Positions 25,829 through 36,114 are shown, counted from the first letter of the stretch. The stretch: DNA of 64,000 nt from Actinospica sp035712985 (GCA_035712985.1 DASTAE010000233.1:4803-68802), one strand, 5' to 3'. Made by a program: numbers and translations. The notes: generated by a model from the letters alone, not told the origin.

Positions 25829-26590
25829 ATGACCTCATCGAACCCGCCCCGGGCGACGTCGGTGACGGGGGTGGGAGCGGTCGCCCCGGTGACCGCGGCA
25901 CGGGCCGTGGCCGACCGGTTGATCGCGGCCATCGCGGTGGGCGACTACAGCCCGGGGGAGCGGCTGCCCGCCGAGCGCGAACTGGCCGCGATGCTCGAGG
26001 TCAGCCGCGTGACGGTGCGGGCCGCGCTCGCCGACCTGCGCGAGGCCGGCTACGTGGAGGCCCGGCGCGGGCGCTCCGGCGGCTCGTTCGTGCGCACCGA
26101 CTGGGGCCTGCGCACCGCGGGCGCCGTGCAGTCGCTGCTCGGCGACGAGTGGGGACGGCTCGAGGAGCTGTTCGACATGCGCCGGCTGATCGAGTCGCTG
26201 ATCGCGCGCACGGCCGCCGAGCGGCACTCCCCGGCGGACGACGCCGCCATCCGCGCCGCCCTGCGGCGCTACGAGCAGGCCGAGGACTCGGTCGGGGCCC
26301 GCGCGGCCGACGTGGAGTTCCACCGCAGCGTCGCCGCGGCCGCGCACAACCCGACCCTCGCCGCCCTCAGCAGGCAGCTGTTGGCGCAGGTCAGCCTCGG
26401 AATCAGCCACGAGCCCTTCACTCCCGAGCTGCGCGACCGCGCGCTGCCGCACCACCGGGCGATGGCCGAGTCCGTGATCGGCGGCGACCCGGACACGGCG
26501 GCGCACATCGCGCGCGACCACTTCCGGATCACCGAGGACGCGATCCGGACCGCCGTGGAGCGCGCGGACGGGGACGAGGACCAGGGCTGA
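25829..26590 (+). CDS. GntR-family (FadR/FCD subfamily) transcriptional regulator
   Basis: The 253-residue protein starts at ATG 25829 after GGAGGAA. The winged helix is clear: ARAVADRLIAAIAVGDYSPG, then LPAERELAAMLEVSRVTVRA and RGRSGGSFV. The helical FCD effector domain fills residues about 110-240, with the metal/ligand-site pattern DVEFHRSVAAAAHN and a later HHRAMAESVIGGD. FCD regulators sense small carboxylic or amino acids. It faces the iminopeptidase gene across a palindrome, and its 3' end converges on the oxidoreductase gene. The effector is not known. Confidence 0.88.
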   Translation: MTSSNPPRATSVTGVGAVAPVTAARAVADRLIAAIAVGDYSPGERLPAERELAAMLEVSRVTVRAALADLREAGYVEARRGRSGGSFVRTDWGLRTAGAVQSLLGDEWGRLEELFDMRRLIESLIARTAAERHSPADDAAIRAALRRYEQAEDSVGARAADVEFHRSVAAAAHNPTLAALSRQLLAQVSLGISHEPFTPELRDRALPHHRAMAESVIGGDPDTAAHIARDHFRITEDAIRTAVERADGDEDQG

Positions 26591-26659
26591 GCGCCCGGCT
26601 GGGACTCCCCGCGGGTTGTCTCCCGCCCCGGCCCGGCCGGGCCGTCGCCCGCGGCCGCC

Positions 26660-27580
26660 TCAGGGCACGATGACGAGCTTGCCGCGGGTGTGGCCGCCGC
26701 GGCTCGCGTCGAAGGCGGCGCCGACCTTGTCCAGCGGGAAGGTCTCCGCGACCTCGACCGTCAGCCTGCCCGCGTCCACGAGCGCGGCGAGCTCGGCCAG
26801 CTTGGCGCCGTCCGGACGCACCCAGACCCACTGGCCGCCATGCTGGCCGACCGTCGGATCGGCGACGGACACGTGCCGGCCGTCCGGCGCGAGCACGGCG
26901 AGCGTGGTCTCCAGCTGCCCGCCGACGAAGTCGGCCACCGTGGTCACCCCGCTCGGCGTCAGCTCCCTGACGCGTTCGGCGAGGCCCTCGCCGTAGGTCA
27001 CCGGCTCGCCGCCGAACGCGCGCACGAAGTCGTGGTTGCGCTCCGAGGCCGTGCCGATCACCCGTGCCCCGCGCGCGACGCCGAGCTGTACCGCGAGGCT
27101 GCCCACGCCGCCCGCCGCGCCGTGCACCAGCAGCACGTCGCCGGTCCGGACGCCGAGCGTGTCCAGGCAGCGCAGCGCGGTCAGTCCGGCCAGCGGCAGC
27201 CCGCCGGCCTGCGTCCAGTCCAGGCCGACCGGCTTGTGCGCGACGTGCGGCGCCGCGACCGCGACGTACTCGGCGAAGGTCCCGGCGCCGACCACGTCCT
27301 TGCGCGCGTAGGACATCACCTCGTCGCCCACGGCGAACTCGGGCGTATCGGGGCCCGTACGGGTGACGACGCCCGCGACGTCCCAGCCCGGGATCACCGG
27401 GAAGACCGTGTCCATCATCGGGTCGAGGCCGCCGGCCATGACCTTCCAGTCCACCGGGTTGACCGAGGCGGCCTTGACCTGGATCAGCACCTGGCCGGGG
27501 CCGACCTTGGGGTCGGGCACCTCGCCGTAGTGCAGCTTCGAGTTGTCGGGAGCGTAGGAGTCGTACGTCACTGCGCGCAT
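26660..27580 (-). CDS. NADP-dependent quinone-oxidoreductase-type MDR enzyme
   Basis: This 306-residue medium-chain dehydrogenase/reductase lacks zinc ligands. The N-terminal fold includes VKAASVNPVDWKVMAGG and PGWDVAGVVTRTG. The cofactor-binding motif is VLLVHGAAGGVGSLAVQLG near residues 145-165, as in NADPH:quinone reductases. The C-terminus GAAFDASRGGHTRGKLVIV is the typical close. It probably reduces quinones or enones in the cytosol; the substrate is unspecified. The gene stands alone, 23 bp downstream of the esterase lipoprotein gene on the same strand, so they could share a transcript. Confidence 0.88.
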   Translation of the reverse strand: MRAVTYDSYAPDNSKLHYGEVPDPKVGPGQVLIQVKAASVNPVDWKVMAGGLDPMMDTVFPVIPGWDVAGVVTRTGPDTPEFAVGDEVMSYARKDVVGAGTFAEYVAVAAPHVAHKPVGLDWTQAGGLPLAGLTALRCLDTLGVRTGDVLLVHGAAGGVGSLAVQLGVARGARVIGTASERNHDFVRAFGGEPVTYGEGLAERVRELTPSGVTTVADFVGGQLETTLAVLAPDGRHVSVADPTVGQHGGQWVWVRPDGAKLAELAALVDAGRLTVEVAETFPLDKVGAAFDASRGGHTRGKLVIVP

Positions 27581-27603
27581 GGGGTCAGGCTACGCCGCGG
27601 CCC

Positions 27604-28533
27604 TTAAGGGTGCGCGGCGAAGTAGGACCAGACGACGGCGGTCGCGTTCAGCGCGGTGGACGGCGTGTCGAGACCGAGGACCTTCTGGATGACCGGCCGG
27701 TCCGGGCTGCCCGGCCACTGGTGCCCGGCCCCCGCGATCGTGATCAGCTCGACCGTGCGGCCGCCCGGGCAGCTCGCGATCGACGTCGTGACCACGCCGC
27801 TCGTCGTGCTGCGCGCGGCGGCGCAGCCGTCGACCTGACGCCACGTCGCGACGACGCTCTGCACCGCGGGCCCGTCGATGTGCGCGTATCCGTCCCCTGG
27901 GCCGCCGTCGTACGGAATGTTGTGGTCGGCGGTCCCGTGGATGTGTAGGACGGAGACCGGCGCCGGATTCGCGCAGGTCCCGAGCTCGGTGGCCGAGTCC
28001 GGCGCGATCGCGGTGAAGAGCGTCGTCGAACAGGCCAGGCGGTAATCCATCATGCCGCCGTTGGAGATCCCCGTCGCGTAGACGCGATGCGTATCGACCG
28101 GCGCCTGCCGCTCGATCTGCGCCACCATCGCGCTGACGAACGCCACGTCGTCGACGTTCTTCGCCGCGGGCTGCCCGCAGCACCCGCCGCCGACGTTCCA
28201 CGCTCGGTCGTACCCGTCCGGATACGCGACGAGAAAGCCGTGCGCGTCCGCCTCGGCGTCCCAGCCGTAGTACTGCTCGGCCTGCGAACCGCTCCCGAAC
28301 CCGCCGTGCAGAAACACCACGAGCGGCGCGGCCGAGGTGATCCCGGCAGGCCGGTACACGTGGTAAGTCCTGGTCATCCCGCCGATGCTGAGCGAATAGC
28401 CGGTGGACCCCGTCGGTATCGGCGCCGCCGAAGACGCCGAGCCCGAGCCCTTCTCCGCCTTGCACCCGACCACGATCCCCGCGAGCAGCGCGGCGCAGCC
28501 GAGCCCGACGAGCGTACGAGTAAAGCGCGACAT
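27604..28533 (-). CDS. Esterase lipoprotein, PHB-depolymerase/CE1-like
   Basis: The 309-residue precursor has a lipoprotein signal (RTLVGLGCAALLAGIVVGC), with the lipid-modified Cys near residue 24, so the enzyme is anchored outside the membrane. The catalytic features are those of the LpqC/feruloyl-esterase group: oxyanion HGGFGSG, nucleophile Ser in GISNGGMM, an acid in HGTADHNIPYDGG and His in GAGHQWPG. Paired cysteines (GGGCCGQPA) are usual in the family. Such enzymes hydrolyse polyhydroxyalkanoate or feruloyl/acetyl esters of plant polysaccharide. The neighbouring glycosidases make the polysaccharide substrate attractive but unproven. Confidence 0.85.
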   Translation of the reverse strand: MSRFTRTLVGLGCAALLAGIVVGCKAEKGSGSASSAAPIPTGSTGYSLSIGGMTRTYHVYRPAGITSAAPLVVFLHGGFGSGSQAEQYYGWDAEADAHGFLVAYPDGYDRAWNVGGGCCGQPAAKNVDDVAFVSAMVAQIERQAPVDTHRVYATGISNGGMMDYRLACSTTLFTAIAPDSATELGTCANPAPVSVLHIHGTADHNIPYDGGPGDGYAHIDGPAVQSVVATWRQVDGCAAARSTTSGVVTTSIASCPGGRTVELITIAGAGHQWPGSPDRPVIQKVLGLDTPSTALNATAVVWSYFAAHP

Positions 28534-28661
28534 CGTTTCCGGTCCCCTCCCAAGAGCCTCAGGTCCAGCAGACTCGCCGATGGATAAGGGTGGGGTAAAG
28601 GGAGAGGGGGAGCGACGGTAATTCGGTTGTCACAGGCCGCGGGTCCATTAATGCTTGGCCG

Positions 28662-29210
28662 GTGACGTCACCCACCGAAATGACCGGCAGACTGGTCCGG
28701 ATCCGGCCGCTCGGCGCGGCCGACGCCGAGGCCCACCACCGTTGGAACCACGACCCCGAAGTGATGCGGTGGTTCGACGCCGCCCAGCCCGTTCCGCTGG
28801 AGAGGTTCCTGGACGGTTACGCCGAGCGTCGGCGCATCACTGCCGACGACGCGGGTTTCGGAATCGAGGTCATCGAGTCCGGGCGGCTGATCGGACTGGT
28901 GCGGCTCAGCGACGTCGATCACGACACTCTCTCGGCCGAGGTCACCATCTACATCGGCGAGAAGAACGAGTGGGGCAAGGGCTACGGCCCCGACGCGATG
29001 CGCCTGGTGTGCCGCTACGGCTTCGAGACGATGGGCATGCACCGTATCCATCTCGGAGTGGCGGTCGGCAACGAGTCCGCCGTCCGCTCCTACGAGAAAG
29101 TCGGCTTCGTCAAAGAAGGCCGAACCCGCGACACCTTCCGCTCCCGGGAAGACGGCACGTGGCAGGATCACTTCATCATGGGGCTACTCGAAGGCGAACT
29201 CGTCGGCTGA
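28662..29210 (+). CDS. GNAT-family acetyltransferase (RimJ/RimL type)
   Basis: The 182-residue protein from GTG 28662 has the RimJ/L-type acetyltransferase pattern. It opens GRLVRIRPLGAADAEAHHRW; the beta4 strand is VTIYIGEKNEWGKGYGPDAM; the acetyl-CoA loop is within EWGKGYGPDA; and VAVGNESAVRSYEKVGFVKE is the hallmark C-terminal segment. It would acetylate an amine of a protein N-terminus, aminoglycoside or small metabolite; the substrate cannot be read. It diverges from the esterase gene and is followed by a methyltransferase gene on the same strand. Confidence 0.85.
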   Translation: MTSPTEMTGRLVRIRPLGAADAEAHHRWNHDPEVMRWFDAAQPVPLERFLDGYAERRRITADDAGFGIEVIESGRLIGLVRLSDVDHDTLSAEVTIYIGEKNEWGKGYGPDAMRLVCRYGFETMGMHRIHLGVAVGNESAVRSYEKVGFVKEGRTRDTFRSREDGTWQDHFIMGLLEGELVG

Positions 29211-29369
29211 GCCGGGGCCCGGCAAGCTCCGTCTGTGTCCGGTCTGCGCGGGCCGGGAAATTCCCGTGGCTCCGTGGTGCTGAGCTGGCAGACTGTCGGA
29301 GTGGACGATCAAGAACCCGACCTCGACTCCGGCGCTGCTCAGGATATCGCCACCGCCTCCGAGGGATCG

Positions 29370-30176
29370 ATGATGTCTGACACGGTGCGCGAAGCTCGCC
29401 GGATGTCGTTCAACGCCGACGCGCTGACCTACCAACGGGGCAGACCACCCTACCCGGACGCGGTTTTCGACCTGCTGGCGAAGCGCTGCGGGCTGCGGCC
29501 CGGTGCGCGGGTGCTGGAGATCGGCGCCGGAACGGGCTTGGCGACCGGGCCGTTGCTGGCGGCCGGCGCGCACGTGGTCGCGGTCGAGCCCGGCGAAGGC
29601 CTGGCCGCGGTCCTCGCCGCCGATCACGCGTGTGATCGGCTGGAGATCACTGTCAGCGACTTCGAGACCGTGGACCTGCCGGGCGGCTTCGACCTCGCGG
29701 TGGCGGCGACGGCGCTGCACTGGCTCGACCCGGCCACCTCGACCGCGAAGATCGCCGGGCTGGTGCGTCCGGGCGGCTGGCTGGCAGCCTGGTGGAACGA
29801 GTTCGGCGACGCAAAGCGGCCCACGCTCTTCCGCGACCGACTCGACGAGGTCTACCACGACCTGCTGCCCGGCGAGACCGGCTACCGGGAAAGCCGCTCG
29901 CACGTGCTCGACACCGACCGATGGCGCGGGCAGCTGACCGCGGGCGGCTACTTCGACGACGTCTCCGTCGAGATCATCGAATGGACTCAGACCCTGACCG
30001 CGCAGACCGCGCGGGATCAGTGGTCCACCTTCCCGAACATCGCGGAACTCGACCCGCCGAACCGCCGAGAGTTCCTCACCCGCCTCGGCGCGCTCATCGA
30101 CGAGCTCGGCGGCCAAGTCGTGGACCCGCGCCTGACGGTCGTTTACACCGCTCGACGGGTCCGAGGCTCGGCGTAA
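29370..30176 (+). CDS. SAM-dependent class I methyltransferase
   Basis: The product is 268 residues from ATG 29370; a second ATG follows at 29373, and the frame is open back to 29235. GAGGGA in front of the tandem ATGs decided the start. Motif I (VLEIGAGTGLATGPLLAAG) binds SAM and is followed by VVAVEPGEGLAAVL. Motif II-like FDLAVAATALHWLDP and LVRPGGWLAAWWNEFG complete the fold. The N-terminal FNADALTYQRGRPPYPDAVF is common to small-molecule methyltransferases of this group. The 178 bp downstream, to the phosphatase gene, contain no recognisable feature. Confidence 0.82.
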   Translation: MMSDTVREARRMSFNADALTYQRGRPPYPDAVFDLLAKRCGLRPGARVLEIGAGTGLATGPLLAAGAHVVAVEPGEGLAAVLAADHACDRLEITVSDFETVDLPGGFDLAVAATALHWLDPATSTAKIAGLVRPGGWLAAWWNEFGDAKRPTLFRDRLDEVYHDLLPGETGYRESRSHVLDTDRWRGQLTAGGYFDDVSVEIIEWTQTLTAQTARDQWSTFPNIAELDPPNRREFLTRLGALIDELGGQVVDPRLTVVYTARRVRGSA

Positions 30177-30353
30177 CCCAGGTCGGAGGCTGACCCGCCG
30201 CCACCCGCGCACCCGCAGGCGGCCGACGACGCGTGACCACGCTGGGTCTGGGGCGGGCGGGTGGGTGACGGGCAGTCAGTCAATCCGCGGACCCCGGACC
30301 CGGACCGGTGAGCACGATGCCGCCCCACCGGTCCGACCCGTCAGCCCTCCCCC

Positions 30354-31211
30354 TCACCCCTCCGCCGCGATCGCCGCCAGCAGGTCCTCACGCAGCGCGT
30401 CCGCGATGCCCGGGGCCACGGCCAGCAGGCCGCCCAGCGGGGGCGGGTCCGCCGGGCCGGCTTCGGTGCCGTTGTGGGCGAAGAGGCGGGCGCCGGCTTC
30501 GCGGGCGATGAGGGCGCCGGCTGCCACGTCCCACATGCCGTAGCCGCCGCCCAGGGCTGCCGCGGCGATTCGGCCGGTGCCGACCGTCGCCAGGCTCAGG
30601 GCGCTGGAGCCCATGATGCGCATGGTGATCTCGCGCCGGGTCATCCTGTGGAGGAACGCCGACTGTCCGGGCCACGGGGCGGTGGCGGCGAGCTCCGTCA
30701 GGACTACGGCGCCGGTCGGGTCGATGGCGCTGCTCGCCTGGATCGGGAGGCCGTCGCGGCGGGCGCCCAGGCCTCGGGCGGCGCTGATGATCTCGCCGCG
30801 GCCTGCGTCGGCGACTACGGCTACCAGCGGGCCCGCGGCATCGTGCAGGCCAAGGCTGAAGGAGTGCCAGGGGAGGTCGTGGGCGTAGTTGGTGGTGCCG
30901 TCGACCGGGTCGATGAACCACGTGGGGCGGGCTGAGACGCCGTCGGCGTTCGTCGTGAAGTGCGAGCCGCCGTCGCCGAACTCCTCGCCGTTCACGGCGT
31001 GCTCGGGGAAGTGCCTGTTGAGCTCGGCGCGGATGTGCTGCTCGATCTCGCGGTCCGTGTCGGTGACGTAGTCGGCGGGGCCGGCCTTCACATCGATGTC
31101 GGTCGGGCGCCGGCGGATCCGATCGAGGGCCCAGAGGGCGAGGATCTCGGCCACGTAAAGCGCGTGCCGCGTGGTCTGGGTGGTCTGCGTCGTCTGCGTG
31201 CTCTGCGTCAT
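30354..31211 (-). CDS. Inositol-monophosphatase-family phosphatase
   Basis: The 285-residue protein contains the metal-binding signature of the family: NGEEFGDGG, WFIDPVDGTTNYAHDL near residues 95-110 and the C-terminal WDVAAGALIAREAGA. Members remove phosphate from inositol, histidinol or nucleotide substrates. It is the last gene of a six-gene operon; its ATG overlaps the stop of the phosphodiesterase gene (ATGA). The first 15 residues are a short tandem repeat (QTT units, from a 9-bp DNA repeat) that is outside the fold and may vary in length. In context it is likely to hydrolyse a monoester released by the upstream enzyme; this is inference. Confidence 0.88.
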   Translation of the reverse strand: MTQSTQTTQTTQTTRHALYVAEILALWALDRIRRRPTDIDVKAGPADYVTDTDREIEQHIRAELNRHFPEHAVNGEEFGDGGSHFTTNADGVSARPTWFIDPVDGTTNYAHDLPWHSFSLGLHDAAGPLVAVVADAGRGEIISAARGLGARRDGLPIQASSAIDPTGAVVLTELAATAPWPGQSAFLHRMTRREITMRIMGSSALSLATVGTGRIAAAALGGGYGMWDVAAGALIAREAGARLFAHNGTEAGPADPPPLGGLLAVAPGIADALREDLLAAIAAEG

Positions 31212-31927
31212 GCTGCGTGGACCTCCGTCTCCGTGCGCGCGGCGATCAGGCGGACCAGGCGGTCGATCCGGTTGGTGATCAGCGCGTCCACGCCCGCGTC
31301 GAGCAGGTGTGCCATGTGCGTCGGGCTGTCCACGGTCCACGTGCTGACCAGGTAGCCCGCGTCGTGCATCGCGGCGACGACGTCCTGGTCGAGCAGGCGG
31401 CAGTCCGGGTTCAGGTACTGCGGCCGGATCGACTCGATCGGCTCGTCCGGCGCGTGCCCGGGCCACGGACGGTCCAGTGTCAGGCCGATCCGCGCCTCCT
31501 CGCTGCGCTCCCGCACCGCGCGCATCGCGCTCGCGCCGCCGACGAAGAGCATCCGCTCCAGGGCACCGGGGACGGCCTGGACCTCGGCCACGCTCTGCAC
31601 CGCGAATTCGGGCTCTGTCATGTCGAGCATGTAGCCGATGCCGGTGGCCGAGAAGAGCGCCAGGGCCTCGGTGAGGGTCGGGACCGTGTACGCACCGTCC
31701 GACGTGAGTGCGCGGAGGTCGGCGAGGGAGAGGTCGGCGACCTTCGCCTCGTGCTCCCACAGGCGGTTCAGATCGGCGTCGTGCAGCAGGATCAGCACGC
31801 CGTCCCGGGTGCGCTCGAGGTCCACCTCCACCATTCCTGCGCCCAGGTGCACGGCGCTGAGCAGGGCGGGGATCGTGTTCTCGCGGTGGGCGTGCGGGGC
31901 GCCGCGGTGTGCGACTGCCAGGACCAT
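31208..31927 (-). CDS. Glycerophosphodiester phosphodiesterase, cytoplasmic type
   Basis: The 239-residue protein has no signal peptide. It shows the GDPD motifs VAHRGAPHAHRENTIPAL (first catalytic His and Glu) and EVDLERTRDGVLILLHDADL (metal-binding acids and second His), then TWTVDSPTHMAHLLDAGVDA near the end. It hydrolyses glycerophosphodiesters to glycerol-3-phosphate and an alcohol or phosphoalcohol. I preferred ATG 31927, two bases past the ATPase stop with GAGGT in front, to ATG 31939, which overlaps the ATPase gene. Its place after a complete ABC importer suggests it acts on an imported phosphodiester. Confidence 0.88.
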   Translation of the reverse strand: MVLAVAHRGAPHAHRENTIPALLSAVHLGAGMVEVDLERTRDGVLILLHDADLNRLWEHEAKVADLSLADLRALTSDGAYTVPTLTEALALFSATGIGYMLDMTEPEFAVQSVAEVQAVPGALERMLFVGGASAMRAVRERSEEARIGLTLDRPWPGHAPDEPIESIRPQYLNPDCRLLDQDVVAAMHDAGYLVSTWTVDSPTHMAHLLDAGVDALITNRIDRLVRLIAARTETEVHAA

Positions 31928-31928
31928 G

Positions 31929-32969
<1,041 letters not shown>

Positions 32970-32982
32970 GTCTCCGCGTCTC

Positions 32983-33792
32983 CTAGCGCAGTTGGAAGCC
33001 CTCGGCGAGGGCTCCGCTCATCACGTGCTTGCGCACCAGGGCGATCAGCAGCACCGAGGGGATGGCGAGCAGCACCGAGAACACCGCGGAGACCTGCCCC
33101 GGATAGTTGACGACGAGCTCGTACATGGTGCTCGGCATGGTCACGTAGTTCGGCGAGCCGACCAGGTAGGTGCCCTGCGCCTCGTCGAAGGAGGCCAGGA
33201 AGGACAGGATCATCGCGACCAGGATCCCCGGCGCGGCCATCGGGAAGGTCACCCGGAAGAACACGCGCAGCGGACCGGCTCCGGCGTCGCGCGCGGCCTC
33301 CTCGAGGCTGCGCGGCACGCTGCCGAACGCGGCGGCGGGCAGCCAGGTCATGAAGACGAGCGTGCCGAGGAGCTGGACGATCACGACGCCGACGAACGTG
33401 CCCATGAGGTGGAGCGAGTAGAAGACCCCTGCCATCGACAGGAACAGGCCGATCTTGGGGAACGCGTTCGTGGCGAAGAGCGCGACCAGCAGGAAGCGGC
33501 GGCCGGGGAACTCGTAGCGGGCGAAGGCGTACGCGGCGGGGAGGCAGATCACGGCGGAGACGAAGGTGACGACCGGCGCGAAGACCAGGCTCAGCCGGAT
33601 CGAGCCGCCGAGGTCCGCGCTGTCCAGGACCTGCGTCCACCACTTGAGCGTCCACGTGTCGGGGAGCAGATGCGGGTACTGCCAGGTGCCGGAGAACGCG
33701 CGCAGCGCCAGCCAGACCAGCGGCCCGACCACGAAGAGCGCGAAGACCAGCAGGAACAGCGCCAGGCCGGCGCGCCGGATCAGGGTGCTCAT
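32983..33792 (-). CDS. ABC importer permease 2
   Basis: The 269-residue protein has six membrane spans and the EAA coupling loop SLEEAARDAGAGPLRVFFRV. The N-terminus RAGLALFLLVFALFVVGPLVWLAL is the first span. Its type matches PotC/PhnV/FbpB-like permeases rather than CUT1 sugar permeases. Its ATG overlaps the stop of the previous permease by four bases, and the ATPase follows after 13 bp. Confidence 0.88.
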   Translation of the reverse strand: MSTLIRRAGLALFLLVFALFVVGPLVWLALRAFSGTWQYPHLLPDTWTLKWWTQVLDSADLGGSIRLSLVFAPVVTFVSAVICLPAAYAFARYEFPGRRFLLVALFATNAFPKIGLFLSMAGVFYSLHLMGTFVGVVIVQLLGTLVFMTWLPAAAFGSVPRSLEEAARDAGAGPLRVFFRVTFPMAAPGILVAMILSFLASFDEAQGTYLVGSPNYVTMPSTMYELVVNYPGQVSAVFSVLLAIPSVLLIALVRKHVMSGALAEGFQLR

Positions 33793-34685
33793 CGCTTCGA
33801 CTCCTTGGCGCCGCGGAGGTTGGCCCGCACGTAGAACGCGCCGATCACGGCCGAGACCAGGAACACCGCGACGGCCATCACCTCGGCCTGCTGCGGCTGG
33901 TTGAAGGACTCGAAGGTGTACGTCATCAGCGGGCCGAGCATGTTCGGCGCGGAGGGGCCGATCAGGTAGGGCACCGTGTAGCTGCCGATGACGCCGATCG
34001 CGGTGAAGGTGGCCACGATCGTCGTCGGGACGGCGGCCATCGGCAGCAGCACCGAGCGCACGATGCGGGTGGTCGTCGCGCCCGCGTCGCGCGCGGCCTC
34101 GATCAGGGCGTCGGGGACGGCGTTGAGCCCCGAGGTCATCAGCAGCACGCCGAAGGGCAGGTTCACCCAGATCTGGCCGAGCGCGACGCCGACCATCGTG
34201 TAGCCGTACACCGGCGCGTTGCTCCAGCCGACCGCGGCGGCCAGGCTGCGCAGGAAACCGGTGGGGGAGTAGAACTCCAGGATCGCGTACGAGGCGATGA
34301 CCACGGGGATGAACATGGGGACCACGGCCAGCCCGGCGAGCAGCGTGCCGATGCGCCCGCCGGACAGCCGCAGATACAGGGCTATGCCCCAGGACAGCGC
34401 GAGCACCACCGCCGTGGACGCCGTCGTGACCAGCAGGGTCGCCCAGACGCTCTGCCGGAACTCGGATTCGCCGAACACGTCGCGGTACGCGTCGAGGGTT
34501 CCCGAGGCGCCGGTGGTCAGATGCTCGTGCTGTCCGATCTCGGCCAGGATGCTGTTGAAGCCGCCGAAGTAGCCGAAGCTGAACAGGATCGCGCTGACCA
34601 CCGGCATGCCGATGAAGGCCGCGGCGACGAGGACGGGCGGGCTGGCCATGGCCAACCCGCGCAGGCGGGGGGTGCGTCGCGCCAT
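33789..34685 (-). CDS. ABC importer permease 1
   Basis: The 298-residue protein has six or seven spans and the EAA loop ALIEAARDAGATTTRIVRSV. The order binding protein, permease, permease, ATPase is that of spermidine/2-aminoethylphosphonate/iron-type importers. It starts four bases after the binding-protein stop and shares a four-base overlap with the next gene, so the transporter is translated as a unit. The substrate is best inferred from the two hydrolases downstream (an organic phosphodiester). Confidence 0.88.
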   Translation of the reverse strand: MARRTPRLRGLAMASPPVLVAAAFIGMPVVSAILFSFGYFGGFNSILAEIGQHEHLTTGASGTLDAYRDVFGESEFRQSVWATLLVTTASTAVVLALSWGIALYLRLSGGRIGTLLAGLAVVPMFIPVVIASYAILEFYSPTGFLRSLAAAVGWSNAPVYGYTMVGVALGQIWVNLPFGVLLMTSGLNAVPDALIEAARDAGATTTRIVRSVLLPMAAVPTTIVATFTAIGVIGSYTVPYLIGPSAPNMLGPLMTYTFESFNQPQQAEVMAVAVFLVSAVIGAFYVRANLRGAKESKR

Positions 34686-34689
34686 CGGA

Positions 34690-35859
34690 CTAGGCGACCT
34701 TCTGCTGCCAGAGGCTGTTCATGTCCGTGGCCATCTCGGTGGAGTAGCCGGCCCGCAGGTTCGAGGTGTCCAGGCCCGCGAACTTGCTCTGCACGCTCGC
34801 CGAGAGCAACGAGGTCTTGATCGCGGGGTAGCCGGACAGCACCTTGACGATGGTCTCCTGCTGCGCGGGCTCGAGCACCCAGTTGATCAGCTTGAGCGCG
34901 GCGGCCTTGTTGGGGGCGTTCGTCGGGACGCCGAGGTACGCGGCGCCGCCGGTGAAGGTGGGGTCGGTGATCGTGGTCAGCTTGACGGTCGAGGGCAGGC
35001 CGCCGTCGGCGAGCGCGGCCAGCGCCATGTCGGACCAGACCGGGGCCACGTGGATGGTGCCGGAGTTCAGCAGGTCGAGCACGGCCTGGTTGCCGTTCGG
35101 GTAGACGTGCTGGTAGATCGAGGAGCCCAGGCCCTTGAGGGTCGCGAAGCCCTGGTTCCAGTCGCCCTCCAGGTTCGGCGCGTAGCCGGCGACCATCTTC
35201 GCCTGGTCGGCCGCGGGCACGTACTTCGCGAGGGTGGTGGCCACGAACGCCGCGCCGGAGCCGCCGCTGTTCGGGGAGTTGTAGGTGAACTTGCCGGGGT
35301 TGGCGGTGATCCAGGCCAGCAGCTCGTCGAGCGTGGTCGGCGGGGTGGCGACGTACTTGGAGTTGTAGGCGAGCACGACCGCGGAGCCGCGGTACGGCAC
35401 CGAGGCGTAGTCGACCGGCGCGAGCAGCGACGCGCTCACGTCGGCGATGTTCGGCACCGTGGAGGTGGACACCTTCGCCAGCAGGCCGCCGGTGGCCGCG
35501 GTGGTGAAGCTGCCGTCCAGGACGTCCATACCCGGGTCCTGGTTCGTCTTGACCGCGGCGCCGAGCTTCGCGATCACGGTGCTGCCGCTGACGCTGCTTC
35601 CCTCGACCAGGGTCTTGACGCTGAAGCCGGGGAAGGCCTTTGAAAACTGCGGGCCGAGGATTCGATTCCACAGGTTCTGCACGTTGACGTCGCCGCTGAC
35701 GTAGACCCGCACCTCGGCGGGCGCGACGGATCCGTTCGCGCCCGCCGTCGAGTTCGCCGCTGAACTCGCGTTGTCGCTCTTGAACACGCCGCAACCCGCC
35801 AGGGTCGCCGCGGCCGGGGCGGCCACCAGGGCCGAGGCCAGGAAACTACGACGCCTCAT
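34690..35859 (-). CDS. ABC importer substrate-binding lipoprotein, probable Tat export
   Basis: The 389-residue precursor begins MRRRSFLASALVAAPAAATL and reaches a lipobox LAGC at Cys23. The RRRSFL motif suggests twin-arginine export. The mature protein resembles YnjB/PotD-like extracellular binding proteins: EVRVYVSGDVNVQNLWNRIL, VLDGSFTTAATGG, NPGKFTYNSPNSGGSGAAFV and VPTNAPNKAAALKLINWVL. It is the first gene of the phosphodiester-type operon. The 255 bp upstream, to the ORF at 36115, include the likely promoter region, but I could not define boxes with confidence. Confidence 0.87.
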   Translation of the reverse strand: MRRRSFLASALVAAPAAATLAGCGVFKSDNASSAANSTAGANGSVAPAEVRVYVSGDVNVQNLWNRILGPQFSKAFPGFSVKTLVEGSSVSGSTVIAKLGAAVKTNQDPGMDVLDGSFTTAATGGLLAKVSTSTVPNIADVSASLLAPVDYASVPYRGSAVVLAYNSKYVATPPTTLDELLAWITANPGKFTYNSPNSGGSGAAFVATTLAKYVPAADQAKMVAGYAPNLEGDWNQGFATLKGLGSSIYQHVYPNGNQAVLDLLNSGTIHVAPVWSDMALAALADGGLPSTVKLTTITDPTFTGGAAYLGVPTNAPNKAAALKLINWVLEPAQQETIVKVLSGYPAIKTSLLSASVQSKFAGLDTSNLRAGYSTEMATDMNSLWQQKVA

Positions 35860-36114
35860 ACCGCACTCACTCCGTTCCCGGGCGCACTCCAGCCCGCGTC
35901 CTTCATCCGTTGACGCTGGCTAGCGTGATCACCGCGGATGACGGCCTGCCGGGGGGTGAGTGGCTGTGTGGTGAACACTGTCTACGTCTGACTGACTTCG
36001 TGCGCAGGTGTGCAAGAGTTTGCGCGGCTTTCCAAGCTTGGCGTTCCATTGGCGGCAGTCGTGGAAGTGCATAATGTTTGCCGCGTCCAGGCACCCAGCG
36101 CCAAGGGAGACGCG

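Noticed and set aside
30177..30353. Small minus-strand ORF in the gap after the methyltransferase gene
   Set aside because: Gly/Ser/Arg-rich with no ribosome site and no recognisable domain.
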